A stretch of 64,000 bases of DNA. Source: Microvirga sp. 17 mud 1-3 (GTDB taxonomy: Bacteria > Pseudomonadota > Alphaproteobacteria > Rhizobiales > Beijerinckiaceae). Under the pieces are notes generated by a model that did no database searches, was not told the DNA's origin, and saw only the letters and a program-made list of their open reading frames with translations. Position numbers and translations under genes: made by a program. Where the stretch lies: contig NZ_CP029481.1 in assembly GCF_003151255.1 (NCBI RefSeq), positions 1,364,001 through 1,428,000 of the forward strand, read 5' to 3'. Shown in pieces: positions 29,701 through 39,537 of the stretch; positions within the stretch are counted from its first letter, which is position 1, and each line of letters opens with the position of its first letter.

Positions 29701-30501
29701 GCCGCGCGGCAGCTCTTCGAGGATGCGCAGGCGATGCTGAAGCAGCTCGTCGAGGAGCGCTGGTTCAACCCCAAGGCCGTGATCGGCTTCTGGCCCGCCA
29801 ATGCGGTCGGCGACGACATCGCGCTTTACACGGGCGAGAGCCGCGCAGATGTGCTGGCGATGCTCCACGGGCTGCGCCAGCAGCTCTCGCGGCGCGACGG
29901 CAAGCCGAACCTGTGCCTGTCAGACTTCGTCGCTCCTCGCGAGAGCGGGAAGGCGGATTACGTGGGCGGCTTCGTGGTCACGTCCGGGATCGAAGAGGTA
30001 CGCATCGCCGAGCGCTTCGAGCGCGCCAACGACGATTACCGCTCGATCCTCGTCAAGGCGCTGGCCGACCGTCTGGCGGAGGCCTTCGCGGAGCGCATGC
30101 ACCAGCGGGTGCGCAAGGAATTCTGGGCCTACGCGCCGGATGAAAACCTCGGCAACGACGGGCTGATCCGCGAGGAATACCAGGGCATCCGCCCCGCGCC
30201 CGGCTATCCGGCGCAGCCCGACCATACCGAGAAGTCGACGCTCTTCAGCCTGCTCAACGCCGAGCGCAGCATCGGCGTGGCGCTGACCGAGTCATACGCC
30301 ATGTGGCCTGGTTCCTCGGTCTCGGGTCTCTACCTGTCGCACCCGGAGGCCTATTATTTCGGCGTCGCCAAGGTGGAGCGCGACCAGGTTGAGGATTACG
30401 CCGCCCGCAAAGGCATGAGCATCGCAGAAGTCGAGCGCTGGCTCTCCCCCATCCTCAACTACGATCCGGCTTCATACAGCAGCATCATGGCGGCCGAGTA
30501 G
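26743..30501 (+). CDS. metH: Cobalamin-dependent methionine synthase
   Basis: Full-length four-module enzyme, 1252 aa (E. coli 1227). Homocysteine module with the zinc cysteines in GLNCALG and [10 protein letters not shown]; pterin module starting near residue 365 ([13 protein letters not shown]); B12 module with the axial-ligand motif DVHDIG at 770-775 (His772); C-terminal SAM-binding reactivation domain with [15 protein letters not shown] near 1150. It converts homocysteine plus methyl-THF to methionine. Catalytic residues look intact. Probably governed by the AT-rich operator upstream of the regulator gene. A palindrome-rich spacer follows its stop. Confidence 0.97.
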   Translation: MTIDAPCPADGAAVMKALREAAARRILVLDGAMGTELQRSRFSEEDFRGARFKDWKQDVRGNNDLLILTQPDSVRQVHLDYFRAGADIVETNTFSGTSIAQADYGMEEIVYELNVEGAKLAREAALQAEKEDGRRRFVAGAVGPTNRTLSISPDVNNPGYRAVTFDQVRASYAEQVRGLVDGGAEIILIETIFDTLNAKAAIVATYEVFAEKGVRLPVMISGTITDLSGRTLSGQTPTAFWHSVRHAAPFAIGLNCALGAREMRAHIQEIGKVADTLVCAYPNAGLPNEFGLYDERPEATAGMLAEFADAGLVNVVGGCCGTTPDHIRAIAEAVAGKAPRQVPVVKPMMRLSGLEPFVLTPDIPFVNVGERTNVTGSAKFRKLITNGDYAAALDVARDQVANGAQVIDINMDEGLLDSEKVMVEFLNLVAAEPDIARVPVMVDSSKFHVIESGLRCIQGKAIVNSISMKEGIEAFIEQARICRAYGAAVVVMAFDEQGQADTLERKVEICTRAYKILTEEVGFPPEDIIFDPNVFAVATGIEEHNGYGVAFIEATRIIRETLPHAHISGGVSNLSFSFRGNEPVREAMHSVFLFHAIKVGMDMGIVNAGQLAVYDEIDPELRELCEDVVLNRRPDATERLLEAAPRFKGDGGGQVKAADLEWRSWPVQKRLEHALVNGITEFIVEDTEEARQQAERPLHVIEGPLMAGMNVVGDLFGAGKMFLPQVVKSARVMKQAVAYLMPFMEAEKEKNGSTERSAAGKVLMATVKGDVHDIGKNIVGVVLACNNYEVIDLGVMVPAQKILDTARKEKVDIIGLSGLITPSLDEMAYVASEMEREGFDIPLLIGGATTSRVHTAVKIHPHYNKGQAVYVTDASRAVGVVSALLSPDARDEYIGTLQAEYRKVADAHKRSEADKLRLPIEKARANRFPIDWAAYQPPKPTFTGARVFRSYDVGELVPYIDWTPFFQTWELKGRFPAILDDPEQGEAARQLFEDAQAMLKQLVEERWFNPKAVIGFWPANAVGDDIALYTGESRADVLAMLHGLRQQLSRRDGKPNLCLSDFVAPRESGKADYVGGFVVTSGIEEVRIAERFERANDDYRSILVKALADRLAEAFAERMHQRVRKEFWAYAPDENLGNDGLIREEYQGIRPAPGYPAQPDHTEKSTLFSLLNAERSIGVALTESYAMWPGSSVSGLYLSHPEAYYFGVAKVERDQVEDYAARKGMSIAEVERWLSPILNYDPASYSSIMAAE

Positions 30502-30558
30502 GCACGCGGTGGACGTGCAATCGCGAAGCAAATGAGACGTGTCAGAGACACGGGGACA

Positions 30559-30612
30559 AATGCACCATTACGTGCATTGAATGGGGTCAGGAGCCGCCAG
30601 GCTCCTGACCCC
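30559..30612. repeat. Two adjacent palindromes after metH
   Basis: First AATGCAC-N6-GTGCATT (30559-30578), then a perfect 13-bp stem GGGGTCAGGAGCC / GGCTCCTGACCCC with GCCA loop (30583-30612), followed by AACGTTTT. The second may end metH transcription. The GGGGTCAGGAGCC word is reminiscent of REP-type elements. The rest of the 305-base spacer holds no gene. Confidence 0.7.
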
Positions 30613-30806
30613 AACGTTTTATAACGTCCCATTATCGGAATGGCGTGATCGAACGCGCGGCGGTGGTCCTGCTTCGCGCGCTCGGAGCTGAATCCTATAA
30701 GAATTCTACTCCCTCGCTTCAGAAGCATCGGCTATAAGCGCGCAAGCTTAACAGTAGTACCGCGACTTGGGGGCTCCCCACGACCGGCACTCGAAAGATT
30801 AAAGTC

Positions 30807-31352
30807 ATGCCTCGCATCCTTGAGACGATCTCACGCCAACTCCGCTGGGACTGGCAGCATACCAACACAGGGGAGAACAAGAACCAGACCGCCTGGTGGG
30901 GTAACTACGAGCCTCAGTGGGATGTGATGGACGCGAAGATCGCGAACCTCGTCTGTGAGCTTGAGGACGACCAGTGGGAGGTGAAGTCGGTAACCCCGCT
31001 CACCTCATCGCGATACACGGGGGTAGGCCTCGACAATCGCGGCGGAGGGACGACGGTTTGGGGCGGTGGCTACGGTTATGCCACTCCTGTTACTGTAGGT
31101 GTCATTGTCCTGGCCCAACGATGGGTTGAAGTGTCTGAAGACGAGCTTGCGCAACGTTCTCGGGAGCGCGCTGAGCGTCAAGCCTCCCAGGCCACCGCAG
31201 CGCGTCGCGCTGAGCACGACAGAATCATGGCGCTACCGATCAAGGCCTCTGGGATCTTCTCCAAAGAATGGGTTTTCAATGGCGAGAAGTACCCCTCGGA
31301 GGGTGCAGCCGTGGTGGCCAGGAAGTCCTTAGCGGAAAAGGCGCTGGGATAG
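30807..31352 (+). CDS. Hypothetical protein
   Basis: A 181 aa soluble protein I do not recognise. The N-terminal half contains tryptophan-rich WDWQH..WWGNYEPQWD and a Gly-rich GLDNRGGGTTVWGGGYGY stretch. A charged helical segment (residues about 115-145, many Arg/Glu/Ala) follows, and the tail contains GIFSKEWVFNGEKYPSEG. No signal or membrane segment. Base composition and codon use are visibly less G+C-rich than in the flanking metH and macB genes, suggesting acquisition. Start ATG 30807 has only a weak AAAG site. Confidence 0.55.
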   Translation: MPRILETISRQLRWDWQHTNTGENKNQTAWWGNYEPQWDVMDAKIANLVCELEDDQWEVKSVTPLTSSRYTGVGLDNRGGGTTVWGGGYGYATPVTVGVIVLAQRWVEVSEDELAQRSRERAERQASQATAARRAEHDRIMALPIKASGIFSKEWVFNGEKYPSEGAAVVARKSLAEKALG

Positions 31353-31422
31353 TATTGCCCAGTTGTCCAAGTAACCTTGAGAAATTATGGGCTGTTGGCG
31401 TCCCCGTGCCCGGGGGAAATCA

Positions 31423-32427
31423 ATGGACAGCGAGATGATGTACGGTCTCACAAAGGCTATGGCCAAGAACCTGGGCCTGCTTGCAGCTGCTGTCGGATTG
31501 GTGCTTGCTGCATCCTTGGCACAGGCTCAGGACAAGCACTTCTATCTTGGGCCACGCACCCCCCGCATTGATGTAACCAAAGTCACAGGCTTTGGCACAG
31601 AAAATGCGGTCGCCGAAGGCACCGTCACCGAGGCCGCGGCCAGGGAATTCTGCGAGACCTTCCGCGTCCTCGACACACCGGAAGAAACCAGGGAGTGCAT
31701 TGCCGGAAAGCTGGCGCAATACGGAAAGACCTACAGGGTGACGGCGGACTGTGTGGCCGGGTCGATCACGTCAGTCTACGAAGAAACCTTCTACTACGTA
31801 GGTCAGCGCGTGCGCAGGAGTGACACCGACTCTCCGAATATCTCTCTCTGGAAGGATGAGGAAGGCGAAACGCTTGATTTCACGCGGCCCTATGACCCTG
31901 GTCATGTGGTTGCTCAGAACTGGAGTACGGTCTGCGGCGCATCCCATCGGCCTGACACTCATGCCCAGCTTCAGGCACTCATAAAGCGGTCCAACAAAGC
32001 CGGAACCGGAAAGGCTCAGTGGACCATGGGGCCGCGTAAGAAGGGCTTCGACGGCCTCTCCTATCTCCACAACGGCTCATACATGCTCGTCGATGAGCGC
32101 CACGGCGAAATCCGCTACGAAGAGCCGAAGCGGGCAATTGCAGGCACTGTTGCTCCAGGCACGGTACTGTTTAGAGGCTCCTTCAGCGACACCGAGTCCG
32201 ACCCAACCAAGGGCTACGCCAAAGGCGTGGTGAAAGGCACCGCCTACACCTTCAAGAAGGGCTGCCCCCCAGCTCCCTATGAGGTTGAAGGCACCTATGA
32301 CTCCGGTACCATCACCCTAAGAGGCCAAGCGCCAAAGCGCGACAAGAACTCGTGCGCTGTTCTCGGCACAACCAGCAACAGCCCCCACACGGTTTTGAGG
32401 TTTGAGGAGGCGCCCATAGGCGACTGA
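31423..32427 (+). CDS. Secreted hypothetical protein with six cysteines
   Basis: A 334 aa protein with a signal peptide (core LGLLAAAVGLVLAASLAQAQ, likely cut after AQA). The mature part has six cysteines, in EFCETF, RECIAG, ADCVAG, TVCGAS, KGCPPA and NSCAVL, enough for three disulfides in the periplasm. The C-terminal half has repeated beta-like blocks (GTVLFRGSF, GVVKGTAYTF, GTYDSGTITLRG). I recognise no family. ATG 31423 has GGGGGA five bases upstream; the open frame starts at 31387. G+C is lower than around it, as in the preceding gene. Confidence 0.6.
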   Translation: MDSEMMYGLTKAMAKNLGLLAAAVGLVLAASLAQAQDKHFYLGPRTPRIDVTKVTGFGTENAVAEGTVTEAAAREFCETFRVLDTPEETRECIAGKLAQYGKTYRVTADCVAGSITSVYEETFYYVGQRVRRSDTDSPNISLWKDEEGETLDFTRPYDPGHVVAQNWSTVCGASHRPDTHAQLQALIKRSNKAGTGKAQWTMGPRKKGFDGLSYLHNGSYMLVDERHGEIRYEEPKRAIAGTVAPGTVLFRGSFSDTESDPTKGYAKGVVKGTAYTFKKGCPPAPYEVEGTYDSGTITLRGQAPKRDKNSCAVLGTTSNSPHTVLRFEEAPIGD

Positions 32428-32663
32428 CGCCGTGCTCCCATTCTGAGAGCGCAAAGCGTGGGTGCCTATTCCGCTCCCCGAGACGCACCCAGCCTTTCCC
32501 ATGAATGGCGTTCAGCGCAATTCGAGGGAAATGCCTTTGAGATTGGCTCACGAAGTCAGCTAATCGCACAATTCGTCTCAGAGACTGTGACTTCCTCAGT
32601 GGGATGGAGCGCGACCTGTTTCCCTCCTCTTGTGGCGAGGAGGGCATGTAGCGCTTTCCACGT

Positions 32664-32699
32664 CATTCCGGGCCCAGTGCTCAGCACTGTCCCGGAATG
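32664..32699. repeat. Short palindrome of the CATTCCGGG family
   Basis: Nested stems CATTCCGGG / CCCGGAATG and CAGTGCT / AGCACTG separated by single bases. It shares its ends with the larger elements at 19816-19965 and 63236-63380. It lies between convergent genes and may act as a bidirectional terminator. The rest of 32428-32713 shows no gene. Confidence 0.65.
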
Positions 32700-32713
32700 G
32701 CGATGTTGCGTTC

Positions 32714-33946
32714 CTATTCCCGCCGCAGCGCTTCGATGGGGTCGAGCTTCGCGGCGCGCTGGGCCGGGTAGAATCCGAAGAAGATGCCGACAAGGGCCGA
32801 GAAGCCCACGGCGATGACGACGGCGTTCGTCGACACGAGCGATGGCCAGCCAGCGAGCTGCGCCACCAGATAGGCGGCGCCGGCGCCGAGACCGATGCCG
32901 AGGATGCCCCCGATGGTCGACAGGGTGGTGGCCTCGATGAGGAACTGGCTGAGGATGTCCCGCGGCCGCGCGCCGACAGCGAGACGCAGGCCGATCTCAC
33001 GGGTGCGCTCGGTTACGGAGACCAGCATGATGTTCATGATGCCGATGCCGCCGACGAGGAGCGACACCGCCGCGACGGCCGCGAGCAGCATCGAGAGCGT
33101 GTTCGCGGAGGCCGAGGCCGTATTGGCGATCTCGGTCAGGTTGCGGATCGAGAAGTCGTCCTCCTGCTCGCCGAGGATGCGGTGGCGCTGCCGGAGGAGC
33201 TGGGTGATCTGCTCGATGCCCGGCTCGATCTCGTCTTCCTGCGCGAACTTCACGAAGATCGAGCCCACGGACCTGTCCTTCGCGTAGTTGCGGCCGATGA
33301 CGCGGCGGCGGCCCGCATCGAGGGGCACGAAGATCACGTCGTCCTGGTCTTGTCCGAAGGCGGACTGGCCCTTGGGCGCCATGACGCCGATGACCCGGAA
33401 CGGCACGTTGCGCACGCGCACGGTCTGGTCGATGGGGTCGTCCTCGCCGAAGAGGTTGCGTGCCACCGTCTGCCCCAGGATGACGACGATGTCGCCGCGG
33501 CGCACCTCTTCCGGGTCGAAGGTCCGGCCGGAGGCGACGTCCCATTCGCGCGCTTCGAACCAGTCGTTGTCGATGCCGTAGATGCGGGTGGCCCAGTTGC
33601 TGCCGCCCGCGACGACCTGCGTTCCACCCTGCACGAAGGGCGCGGCCGCGACCACGCCGTCGATCTCGTGGCGGATCGCCTCGGCGTCTTCGTCCGTGAG
33701 GGACGAGGATGCGCCTGCGCCGAGCCGCGCGCCGCCCTGTGTGACGTTGCCGGGCGTGATGATGGCAAGATTGGCGCCGAGGGACCGGATCTGCCGGTCG
33801 ACCAGATTGCGCGCACCTGAGCCGATCGCCACCATGGCGATCACGGCCGCCACGCCGATGACGATGCCCAGCATGGTGAGCAGGCTGCGCAGGGCATTCG
33901 CCGCGATGGCCGAGAAGGCGGACCGGATGGCTTCGAACCACCTCAT
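32714..33946 (-). CDS. MacB-like ABC transporter permease
   Basis: Inner-membrane permease of a MacAB-type tripartite exporter, 410 aa. One N-terminal membrane segment ([24 protein letters not shown]), a periplasmic core of about 220 residues, then three membrane segments (near 285, 330 and 370) ending in [21 protein letters not shown], the MacB/FtsX-type ending. In E. coli MacB the ATPase is fused; here it is a separate gene upstream. Its start overlaps the ATPase stop by four bases. Substrate could be a peptide, lipopeptide or macrolide. Confidence 0.88.
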   Translation of the reverse strand: MRWFEAIRSAFSAIAANALRSLLTMLGIVIGVAAVIAMVAIGSGARNLVDRQIRSLGANLAIITPGNVTQGGARLGAGASSSLTDEDAEAIRHEIDGVVAAAPFVQGGTQVVAGGSNWATRIYGIDNDWFEAREWDVASGRTFDPEEVRRGDIVVILGQTVARNLFGEDDPIDQTVRVRNVPFRVIGVMAPKGQSAFGQDQDDVIFVPLDAGRRRVIGRNYAKDRSVGSIFVKFAQEDEIEPGIEQITQLLRQRHRILGEQEDDFSIRNLTEIANTASASANTLSMLLAAVAAVSLLVGGIGIMNIMLVSVTERTREIGLRLAVGARPRDILSQFLIEATTLSTIGGILGIGLGAGAAYLVAQLAGWPSLVSTNAVVIAVGFSALVGIFFGFYPAQRAAKLDPIEALRRE

Positions 33947-34659
33947 GCGACGACCTCCTCGATGCGGGCGTCAAGGGGCGTCTGGCGCACGTCCTCGATC
34001 ACGCGGCCGTCCCGGAAGCGCACCAGACGGCGCGCATGGCGCCCGACATCGGCGTCGTGGGTGACGAGCACGATGGTGGCGCCTTCGCGGTTGAGCTCTT
34101 GGAACAGGGCCAGGATCTCCCGGGCGGTGCGGCTGTCGAGGGCGCCGGTGGGCTCGTCGGCGAGCAGGAGGCTCGGCTCGTTCACGAGCGCTCGCGCGAT
34201 GGCGACACGCTGCTGCTGGCCCCCCGAGAGCTGCATGGGGCGATGATGCGCCCGCCCGGCAAGGCCGACCCGCTCGAGGGCGCTGAGGGCGCGCGCATGC
34301 CGCGTCTTCCGGTCAACGCCCGCATAGATCATCGGCAGCTCCACGTTGCCGATGGCGTCGATCCGCGGCAGCAGGTTGAATTGCTGGAACACGAAGCCGA
34401 TCTCGCGGTTGCGCAGTCGTGCCAGCCCGTCCGCGTCGAGGCCCTCCACGGCCGTGTCGGCGAGCCGGTAGTGGCCCTCTGTCGGCCTGTCGAGGCAGCC
34501 GACGAGGTTCATGAAGGTGGACTTTCCGGAGCCCGACGGACCCATCACGGCCACGAAGTCGCCAGCCTCCACGTCAAGGTCCACATGGTCGAGGGCGACG
34601 ACGCGCCCGCCGTCCAGGTCGTAGACACGTCTCAGGCCCCGGGTTTCGATGAGCGGCAC
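33943..34659 (-). CDS. MacB/LolD-type ABC transporter ATP-binding protein
   Basis: ATPase of the exporter, 238 aa. Walker [10 protein letters not shown] near residues 40-48, signature LSGGQQQR near 144, Walker [13 protein letters not shown] near 164, switch His in THD. The block [12 protein letters not shown] is typical of the MacB/LolD/FtsE group. I chose GTG at 34659 (VPLIETRG) with TAGGAG upstream; the longer frame runs into the membrane-fusion gene. It begins ten bases after the preceding stop, in the same operon. Confidence 0.88.
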   Translation of the reverse strand: MPLIETRGLRRVYDLDGGRVVALDHVDLDVEAGDFVAVMGPSGSGKSTFMNLVGCLDRPTEGHYRLADTAVEGLDADGLARLRNREIGFVFQQFNLLPRIDAIGNVELPMIYAGVDRKTRHARALSALERVGLAGRAHHRPMQLSGGQQQRVAIARALVNEPSLLLADEPTGALDSRTAREILALFQELNREGATIVLVTHDADVGRHARRLVRFRDGRVIEDVRQTPLDARIEEVVA

Positions 34660-34669
34660 GACGGCGCTC

Positions 34670-36130
34670 CTAGAACATGCGCGGCGCGCGGCGGCGCGGC
34701 GGGGAACTCGGCTGGTCGGAATCCTGCGCTCCACCCCGTGCCCCACCTCCGACCACGATGGCATCACCCTCCTTCAGGTCGCCCCGCAACACCTCCGTGT
34801 AGGAGCCGTCCGTGACGCCGACCCGCAGGGGCACGAGTTCCGGATTTCCATCCACGAGGCGATACACGCGTCCGTCGAGGCCGGGATCTGCCGCTGCCGG
34901 GCGCGCGCCGCGGCGGCGCTGCGGGTTCTGTGCCGTCTCCGGAGTGGACTGCCTGACCGCCGCCACCGTCGCGCCGGAGGGGCGGTAGCGGAGGGCAGCG
35001 TTGGGGATGCGCAGCACGTCCTCGCGCTCGTCCGTGATGATCTGGAGATTGGCCGTCATGCCGGGCAGAAGCGCGAGGTCGGCATTCTTCACGCCGATGA
35101 CGGCCGTGTAGGTGACCACGTTCTGCACGGTCTGCGCGCCGAGGCGCACCATCCTGACGCTGCCGGCGAAAGTGCGGTTCGGATAGGCATTGACCGTGAA
35201 GCTGACGGCCTGGCCCTCTTTGAGGCGGCCCACATCCGCCTCGTCGATATTGGCGTAGATGTCGATCTCGCGCAGGTCCTGCGCGATGGTGAAGAGGGTC
35301 GGCGCCGAAAGCGAGGCCGCGACGGTCTGCCCGAGTTCGATATCGCGCTTCACCACGACGCCTTCGACGGGTGAGCGGATCTCGGTTCGGGCGAGGTCGA
35401 TCTCGATATCCCGCAGCTTCGCCTCCTTCTGGAGGATCATCGCCTCGGCCGACTTAAGGTTTGCCTGGGCGAGCGCGAGGTCAGCACGCAGGCCTTCCGT
35501 CTCGGCCTTGTTGGAGGCGATCTGGGCCTGGGCCGAGACCAAGGTGGCCTTCTGGACGTCGAGCTGCGTCTTCGCCTGGTCGAGGGCGTTCTGCGTGCCG
35601 GCCGCACGGGCGAAAAGCTCGTTCTGCCGCTCGAAGGTGCGCTGCGCATCGGCGAGCTGCGCCTGTGCGCGGTCACGCTGGGCCGCGATATCCGTCGTGA
35701 CGGCCTCGGAGCGCTGGAGCATCGATTGCGCCTTGTCGATCTGCGCCTTCTTCGTGTCCCGGTCGGCCTTTGCCTGGGCGAGGTCGGCGAGCGCCGCGTC
35801 GCGTCGGGACTTGATCTGCTCCGAATAGAGACGGGCGACGACCTGGCCTTCCTTCACGGGGGTGTTGTAGTCGGCGAGGATCTCCACGACCTGGCCCGAG
35901 AGCTGCGAGCCCACCAGGACCGTCGTCACGGGATTGAGCGTTCCGGTGGCGCGCACGCTCGCCGTGACCGGTCCCCGCTCCACGGCCGCGAGCCTGTAGG
36001 CCGCGTCCGACGCGTTGCCGCCGGCAGGCCGCCACAGGAAGAACCCTGCTGCCCCCGCGACCGCCAGAACGCCGATGACCCAGAACCAGACCCGCCGCAC
36101 GCCGAAAACCCTCTCAAGCTCGCCATGCAT
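34670..36130 (-). CDS. MacA-like periplasmic adaptor (HlyD family, RND/ABC type)
   Basis: Membrane-fusion subunit linking the MacB-like pump to an outer-membrane channel, 486 aa. One N-terminal membrane anchor ([20 protein letters not shown], about 14-33), lipoyl halves ([23 protein letters not shown] and [20 protein letters not shown]), a long coiled coil between them (about 100-240), and beta-barrel plus membrane-proximal parts. The Pro/Arg-rich tail ([13 protein letters not shown]) is unusual. No TolC-like gene is in the window. It starts 39 bases after the amidase gene, possibly in one transcript. Confidence 0.87.
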   Translation of the reverse strand: MHGELERVFGVRRVWFWVIGVLAVAGAAGFFLWRPAGGNASDAAYRLAAVERGPVTASVRATGTLNPVTTVLVGSQLSGQVVEILADYNTPVKEGQVVARLYSEQIKSRRDAALADLAQAKADRDTKKAQIDKAQSMLQRSEAVTTDIAAQRDRAQAQLADAQRTFERQNELFARAAGTQNALDQAKTQLDVQKATLVSAQAQIASNKAETEGLRADLALAQANLKSAEAMILQKEAKLRDIEIDLARTEIRSPVEGVVVKRDIELGQTVAASLSAPTLFTIAQDLREIDIYANIDEADVGRLKEGQAVSFTVNAYPNRTFAGSVRMVRLGAQTVQNVVTYTAVIGVKNADLALLPGMTANLQIITDEREDVLRIPNAALRYRPSGATVAAVRQSTPETAQNPQRRRGARPAAADPGLDGRVYRLVDGNPELVPLRVGVTDGSYTEVLRGDLKEGDAIVVGGGARGGAQDSDQPSSPPRRRAPRMF

Positions 36131-36169
36131 TGTGACGGAGAACCCGGCGGGATTCGAGTTAACTCTTTG

Positions 36170-36940
36170 TCATGCGACGCTTTGTGGTCGCGTGGCGATC
36201 AGGTCGCGCAGGGTGGTGATGGTTGACGCATCGGCAACCCCATCGACCCGTTCGGGCCGGAAATGCCGCTGGAAGGCCGCCACGACCTTCTCGGTGTTTT
36301 CGTCGAACACGCCGCTGATCTTCAGCCCGTAGCCGTACATGGTGAGCATGGCCTGGAGCGCCTCGATGGGCATGCCCTCGTCGCCGCGGGCGAAGAAGCG
36401 TCCGTCGCGGATGGAGGCGGGCGCCACCCAGTGGCCGACGCCGGCCTCATGCAGCCTGTGCCAGGGGAACAGCTCACCCGGGTCGACCTTGCGCCCCGGG
36501 GCGACGTCCGAATGGGCGAGCACCCGCGTCGGCGGGATCCGCCAGCGCGAGACGATGTCCCGCGCAAGCGCCGCGACGCTGTCGATCTGGGCGTCGGGGA
36601 AGGGTGGCAGGCCACCCGGATGCCCCGGATTGGCGATTTCGATGCCGATGGAGCGGGAGTTGAGGTCCGTCTCGCCGTCCCAGTAGGAGGCGCCCGCATG
36701 CCAGGCCCGGCGGGCCTCCGGCACCATCTGGATCACCCGTCCGTCCTCGAACACGAAGTAGTGGGCTGAGACCTGCGAGATCGGATTACAGAGCCATTGC
36801 AGGGCCTCGCCCGCATCCGGCATGCCCGTATAGTGCAGGATCAGCATGTCGGGCCGCCGTCCGTCCTTCCGCTCCCCATGGTTCGGCGAAGGAAAGACCT
36901 TCGCGGCGACTGTGGTTTCGGGGCGGGGAGGGGGGCTCAT
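36170..36940 (-). CDS. N-acetylmuramoyl-L-alanine amidase with peptidoglycan-binding domain (AmiD-like)
   Basis: Zinc amidase of the AmiD/AmpD type (amidase_2) with a C-terminal PG_binding_1 domain, 256 aa. Zinc ligands are expected in LILHYTGM (His36), RAWHAGAS (about 81) and LAHSDVAPGRKVDPG (about 144), and an AmiD-like core follows. The tail (about 190-256) has the peptidoglycan-binding pattern LQAMLTMYGYGLKISGVFD..VVAAFQRHFRP. No obvious Sec signal, so it may act on recycled muropeptides. Start ATG 36940 lies four bases after the DjlA-like gene's stop. Confidence 0.88.
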   Translation of the reverse strand: MSPPPRPETTVAAKVFPSPNHGERKDGRRPDMLILHYTGMPDAGEALQWLCNPISQVSAHYFVFEDGRVIQMVPEARRAWHAGASYWDGETDLNSRSIGIEIANPGHPGGLPPFPDAQIDSVAALARDIVSRWRIPPTRVLAHSDVAPGRKVDPGELFPWHRLHEAGVGHWVAPASIRDGRFFARGDEGMPIEALQAMLTMYGYGLKISGVFDENTEKVVAAFQRHFRPERVDGVADASTITTLRDLIATRPQSVA

Positions 36941-36944
36941 CGGT

Positions 36945-37670
36945 TCACCTGAGCTGTCGTTCGGCCGCGACGCGTTCCCAGGCGGCGTTGATGACCGCGA
37001 GCCGCTCGGTCGCGATCTTCACGGCCTCCGGCGGCAGTCCGCGCGCAATTTCCCGGTCGGGGTGGTTCTCGGCCACAAGCTTGCGATAATGGCGGCGCAG
37101 GTCTTCGTCGCTCATGGCGCGATCCGCCTTGAGGATGAGATAGGGATCGTCCGCCTGCCGCACATGGCGCGCGGCAATGCGCTGGAAATCCGCGTCCGAG
37201 AAGGAGAAAATCGCGGCCACGTCGCGCAAATAGGCGAATTCGGCCTCATGCACGGCGCCGTCCGCCTTGGCGATGTGGAACAGGCCGTCGAGCACGTCTT
37301 CCAAAAGGGCGGGCTCGTCCTTGAAGAGGTCGCCGATCTGGCGCGCATAGGCCTCGAAGCCTTCGGGGGTCTGCTTGGCCAGATCGAACAGGCGCTTCAC
37401 GCGCTCATGCTCCCCGGCCGGAACCTCTACGATCTGCTCGAAGGCCTCGACCTCCCGGTCTACCACCACGCCGTCGGCCTTTGCCATCTTGGCCGCGAGG
37501 GCGACCAGGCCCATGGTGAAGACCACATCCCGCGGCGGACGCCCGAAGATCGCCCCCTCGCGGTCAATCAGCATATGACCCGCGACGCCGCCCAGAAGGG
37601 CGCCGATCGGCCCCCCCAGAGCGAGGCCGAGGCCCACGCCGCCCAATTTGCCCCAAATCGACTGAATCAT
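36945..37670 (-). CDS. djlA: DjlA-like J-domain protein with TerB domain
   Basis: Co-chaperone candidate of 241 aa. A glycine-rich hydrophobic N-terminus (LGGVGLGLALGGPIGALLGGVAG) may insert in the membrane. A TerB-type helical domain spans about 55-165. A C-terminal J-domain (YLILKADRAMSDEDLRRHYRKLVAENHPDRE) carries the HPD motif needed to stimulate DnaK. I took ATG at 37670 (MIQSIWGKLG); the frame extends to 37700 but neither start has a good ribosome site. It lies directly after the terminator of the lipoprotein gene, so it needs its own promoter or read-through. Confidence 0.85.
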   Translation of the reverse strand: MIQSIWGKLGGVGLGLALGGPIGALLGGVAGHMLIDREGAIFGRPPRDVVFTMGLVALAAKMAKADGVVVDREVEAFEQIVEVPAGEHERVKRLFDLAKQTPEGFEAYARQIGDLFKDEPALLEDVLDGLFHIAKADGAVHEAEFAYLRDVAAIFSFSDADFQRIAARHVRQADDPYLILKADRAMSDEDLRRHYRKLVAENHPDREIARGLPPEAVKIATERLAVINAAWERVAAERQLR

Positions 37671-37698
37671 CTTGGGATTGGTAAGCGCAAGTCCGGGC

Positions 37699-37729
37699 AA
37701 AAGAAAAGGGGCCGGAACGATCCGGCCCC
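37699..37729 (-). terminator. Rho-independent terminator of the lipoprotein gene
   Basis: On the minus strand, a perfect 9-bp stem GGGGCCGGA / TCCGGCCCC with a 4-base loop is followed by TTTTCTTTT. It lies 25 bases past the stop of the glycine-zipper lipoprotein gene. Confidence 0.85.
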
Positions 37730-37753
37730 CTGAATTTCGACCTGGGAAGACGA

Positions 37754-38032
37754 TTAGCGGCAGTAGATGTTGCCGTAGACGTCCTGATACGTGCCATAGG
37801 GGCAGGCCGGACGGGAGGGCGTGGTCGCAGCGCCGACCATCGCACCGCCGGCAGCGCCGATGGCTGCGCCCGCAAGAGCGCCACCCGCGCGGCCCGTCGC
37901 AGCGCCGCCGATGGCTGCACCCGCGAGACCGCCGATGGCTGCACCGCCGACTGCACGCTCGCCAGGCGTATTGCAGGCTGCCATCGAGAGGGTGAGGGCG
38001 CCAGCTGCGATGGCTGTGATGATCTTTTTCAT
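37754..38032 (-). CDS. Small glycine-zipper lipoprotein
   Basis: A 92 aa predicted outer-membrane lipoprotein: signal with lipobox LSMAAC (Cys20), then a Gly/Ala repeat region of the glycine-zipper type (GGAAIGGLAGAAIGGAATG and similar, about 29-68). The C-terminal tail has two cysteines and aromatic residues (ACPYGTYQDVYGNIYCR). The pattern matches the YMGG-like/OsmB-like small lipoproteins. It has its own terminator and probably its own promoter in the 294-base spacer up to the transglycosylase gene. Confidence 0.8.
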   Translation of the reverse strand: MKKIITAIAAGALTLSMAACNTPGERAVGGAAIGGLAGAAIGGAATGRAGGALAGAAIGAAGGAMVGAATTPSRPACPYGTYQDVYGNIYCR

Positions 38033-38326
38033 GGAAGCTTCCCTGTCGTTAGCGGGCTGTGGAGCGCCCAGCCCTACTTAGCTTGACCTTACGCTGACGC
38101 CAACTCTCGGATGACCAAACAGTTCCTTGGAACAGGAATTATCTGTAGAAAATTCTCACGCGTTAGAGACATGAAGAACTCGCGGAATTTCGCAAGGTTT
38201 CCTTGGCTTCTTATTGTCTAGCTTAAGCAAAAATCGAATATCGTTGCGCCTTGTCGTGTCACATCTTCGCCCCATTTCGGCCCCACCGAGCGAATGATCG
38301 CAGCCGTATGATCCTGGGGGACCGAT
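38033..38326. other. Divergent intergenic region
   Basis: 294 bases between the divergently transcribed lipoprotein and transglycosylase genes. It is more AT-rich than the genes, as expected for back-to-back promoters. A small palindrome TTCCTTGGAACAGGAA is visible near 38120. I see no gene or known RNA here. Confidence 0.4.
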
Positions 38327-38959
38327 ATGACTTTGCCGCATCTCATGAGAACGGTCGCGGTTGCATCTCTCGGCATTGCAGTTCTTGCCATAGCGACCCG
38401 CGCTCATGCGGAGGGTGGCGAAGGTGCGAGCGTCGTTCCGCCCGAACCGCTCTTTGAGAATCAGGTTGCGGACGCTGCCGTGACAGATTCGGCTCCTGAG
38501 GCGGCCAAGGCAGACGACAAGGCGACCACTGCTTCCATCGTGCCGGCGATCCGGATCAGGACGCGGGTGTCCGACGAAGCCCGCGCCGAGACTCTGAAGC
38601 CTCTCATCCAGCGTTATGCGGCCGAGCACGAGCTGCCTTATTCCCTTGCGGATGCGGTCGTTCGGGTGGAGAGCCGCTACAATCCCGCTGCCCGCAACGG
38701 CCCGAATATGGGGCTGACCCAAATCAATGTCCGCACCGCCCAGGCGCTCGGCTACCAGGGCAATGCGGCCGGCCTTCTCGATGCGGAGACGAACCTGCGC
38801 TACGGCCTCAAATATCTTGCGCAGGCCTACAGGCTCGCCGGCGGGGACACCTGCGGCACTATCCTCCGCTACCAATTCGGCCACCGCACCCAAACCATGA
38901 CCCGCGCGTCGCGCGCCTATTGCGCCAAGGTGAAGGTCATCACGGCGAAGGCCGATTAA
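38327..38959 (+). CDS. Lytic transglycosylase SLT domain protein
   Basis: Secreted peptidoglycan-cleaving enzyme, 210 aa. Signal peptide about residues 1-28 (ending AHAEG), a 50-residue low-complexity linker, then a transglycosylase SLT domain: VVRVESRYNPAARN with the catalytic Glu, MGLTQINVRTAQALGY and LRYGLKYLAQAYRLAGGD. GGGGGA lies six bases before ATG 38327. It is followed by rnpB and the dcw cluster, but its own short domain marks it as an accessory wall enzyme. Confidence 0.87.
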   Translation: MTLPHLMRTVAVASLGIAVLAIATRAHAEGGEGASVVPPEPLFENQVADAAVTDSAPEAAKADDKATTASIVPAIRIRTRVSDEARAETLKPLIQRYAAEHELPYSLADAVVRVESRYNPAARNGPNMGLTQINVRTAQALGYQGNAAGLLDAETNLRYGLKYLAQAYRLAGGDTCGTILRYQFGHRTQTMTRASRAYCAKVKVITAKAD

Positions 38960-38994
38960 CGTCGCTTTGTGCCCCCGCAAGGCGTAAGCCGCCC

Positions 38995-39023
38995 TTGACG
39001 AATGGGCGCTGCTTCCCCCACAT
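38995..39023 (+). promoter_or_regulatory. Possible rnpB promoter
   Basis: TTGACG (38995-39000), 17-base spacer, then CCACAT (39018-39023), placing the start close to the first base of the RNA P1 helix at 39031. The -10 is a weak match; position is the main argument. Confidence 0.4.
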
Positions 39024-39030
39024 CCACCGC

Positions 39031-39406
<376 letters not shown>

Positions 39407-39537
39407 AACTTTTCCACAGGGCGAAATTTGGGGAAATCGAGGGCAAACCGTTGCCCCGCTTACGATTCATTAACCCTAAACAATTCTGATGGCGGTTGTC
39501 TGCCGACAAGCCTTCGCTCCAGTCCCATTTCGTTGAC

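Noticed and set aside
27025..29868. A 947-codon open frame on the minus strand opposite metH
   Set aside because: Antisense shadow caused by G+C-rich third positions; metH on the plus strand has all its motifs.
39470..39486. CtrA-like TTAACC word upstream of mraZ
   Set aside because: Only one half-site is convincing; the partner half at the right spacing is CAAT, not TTAA.
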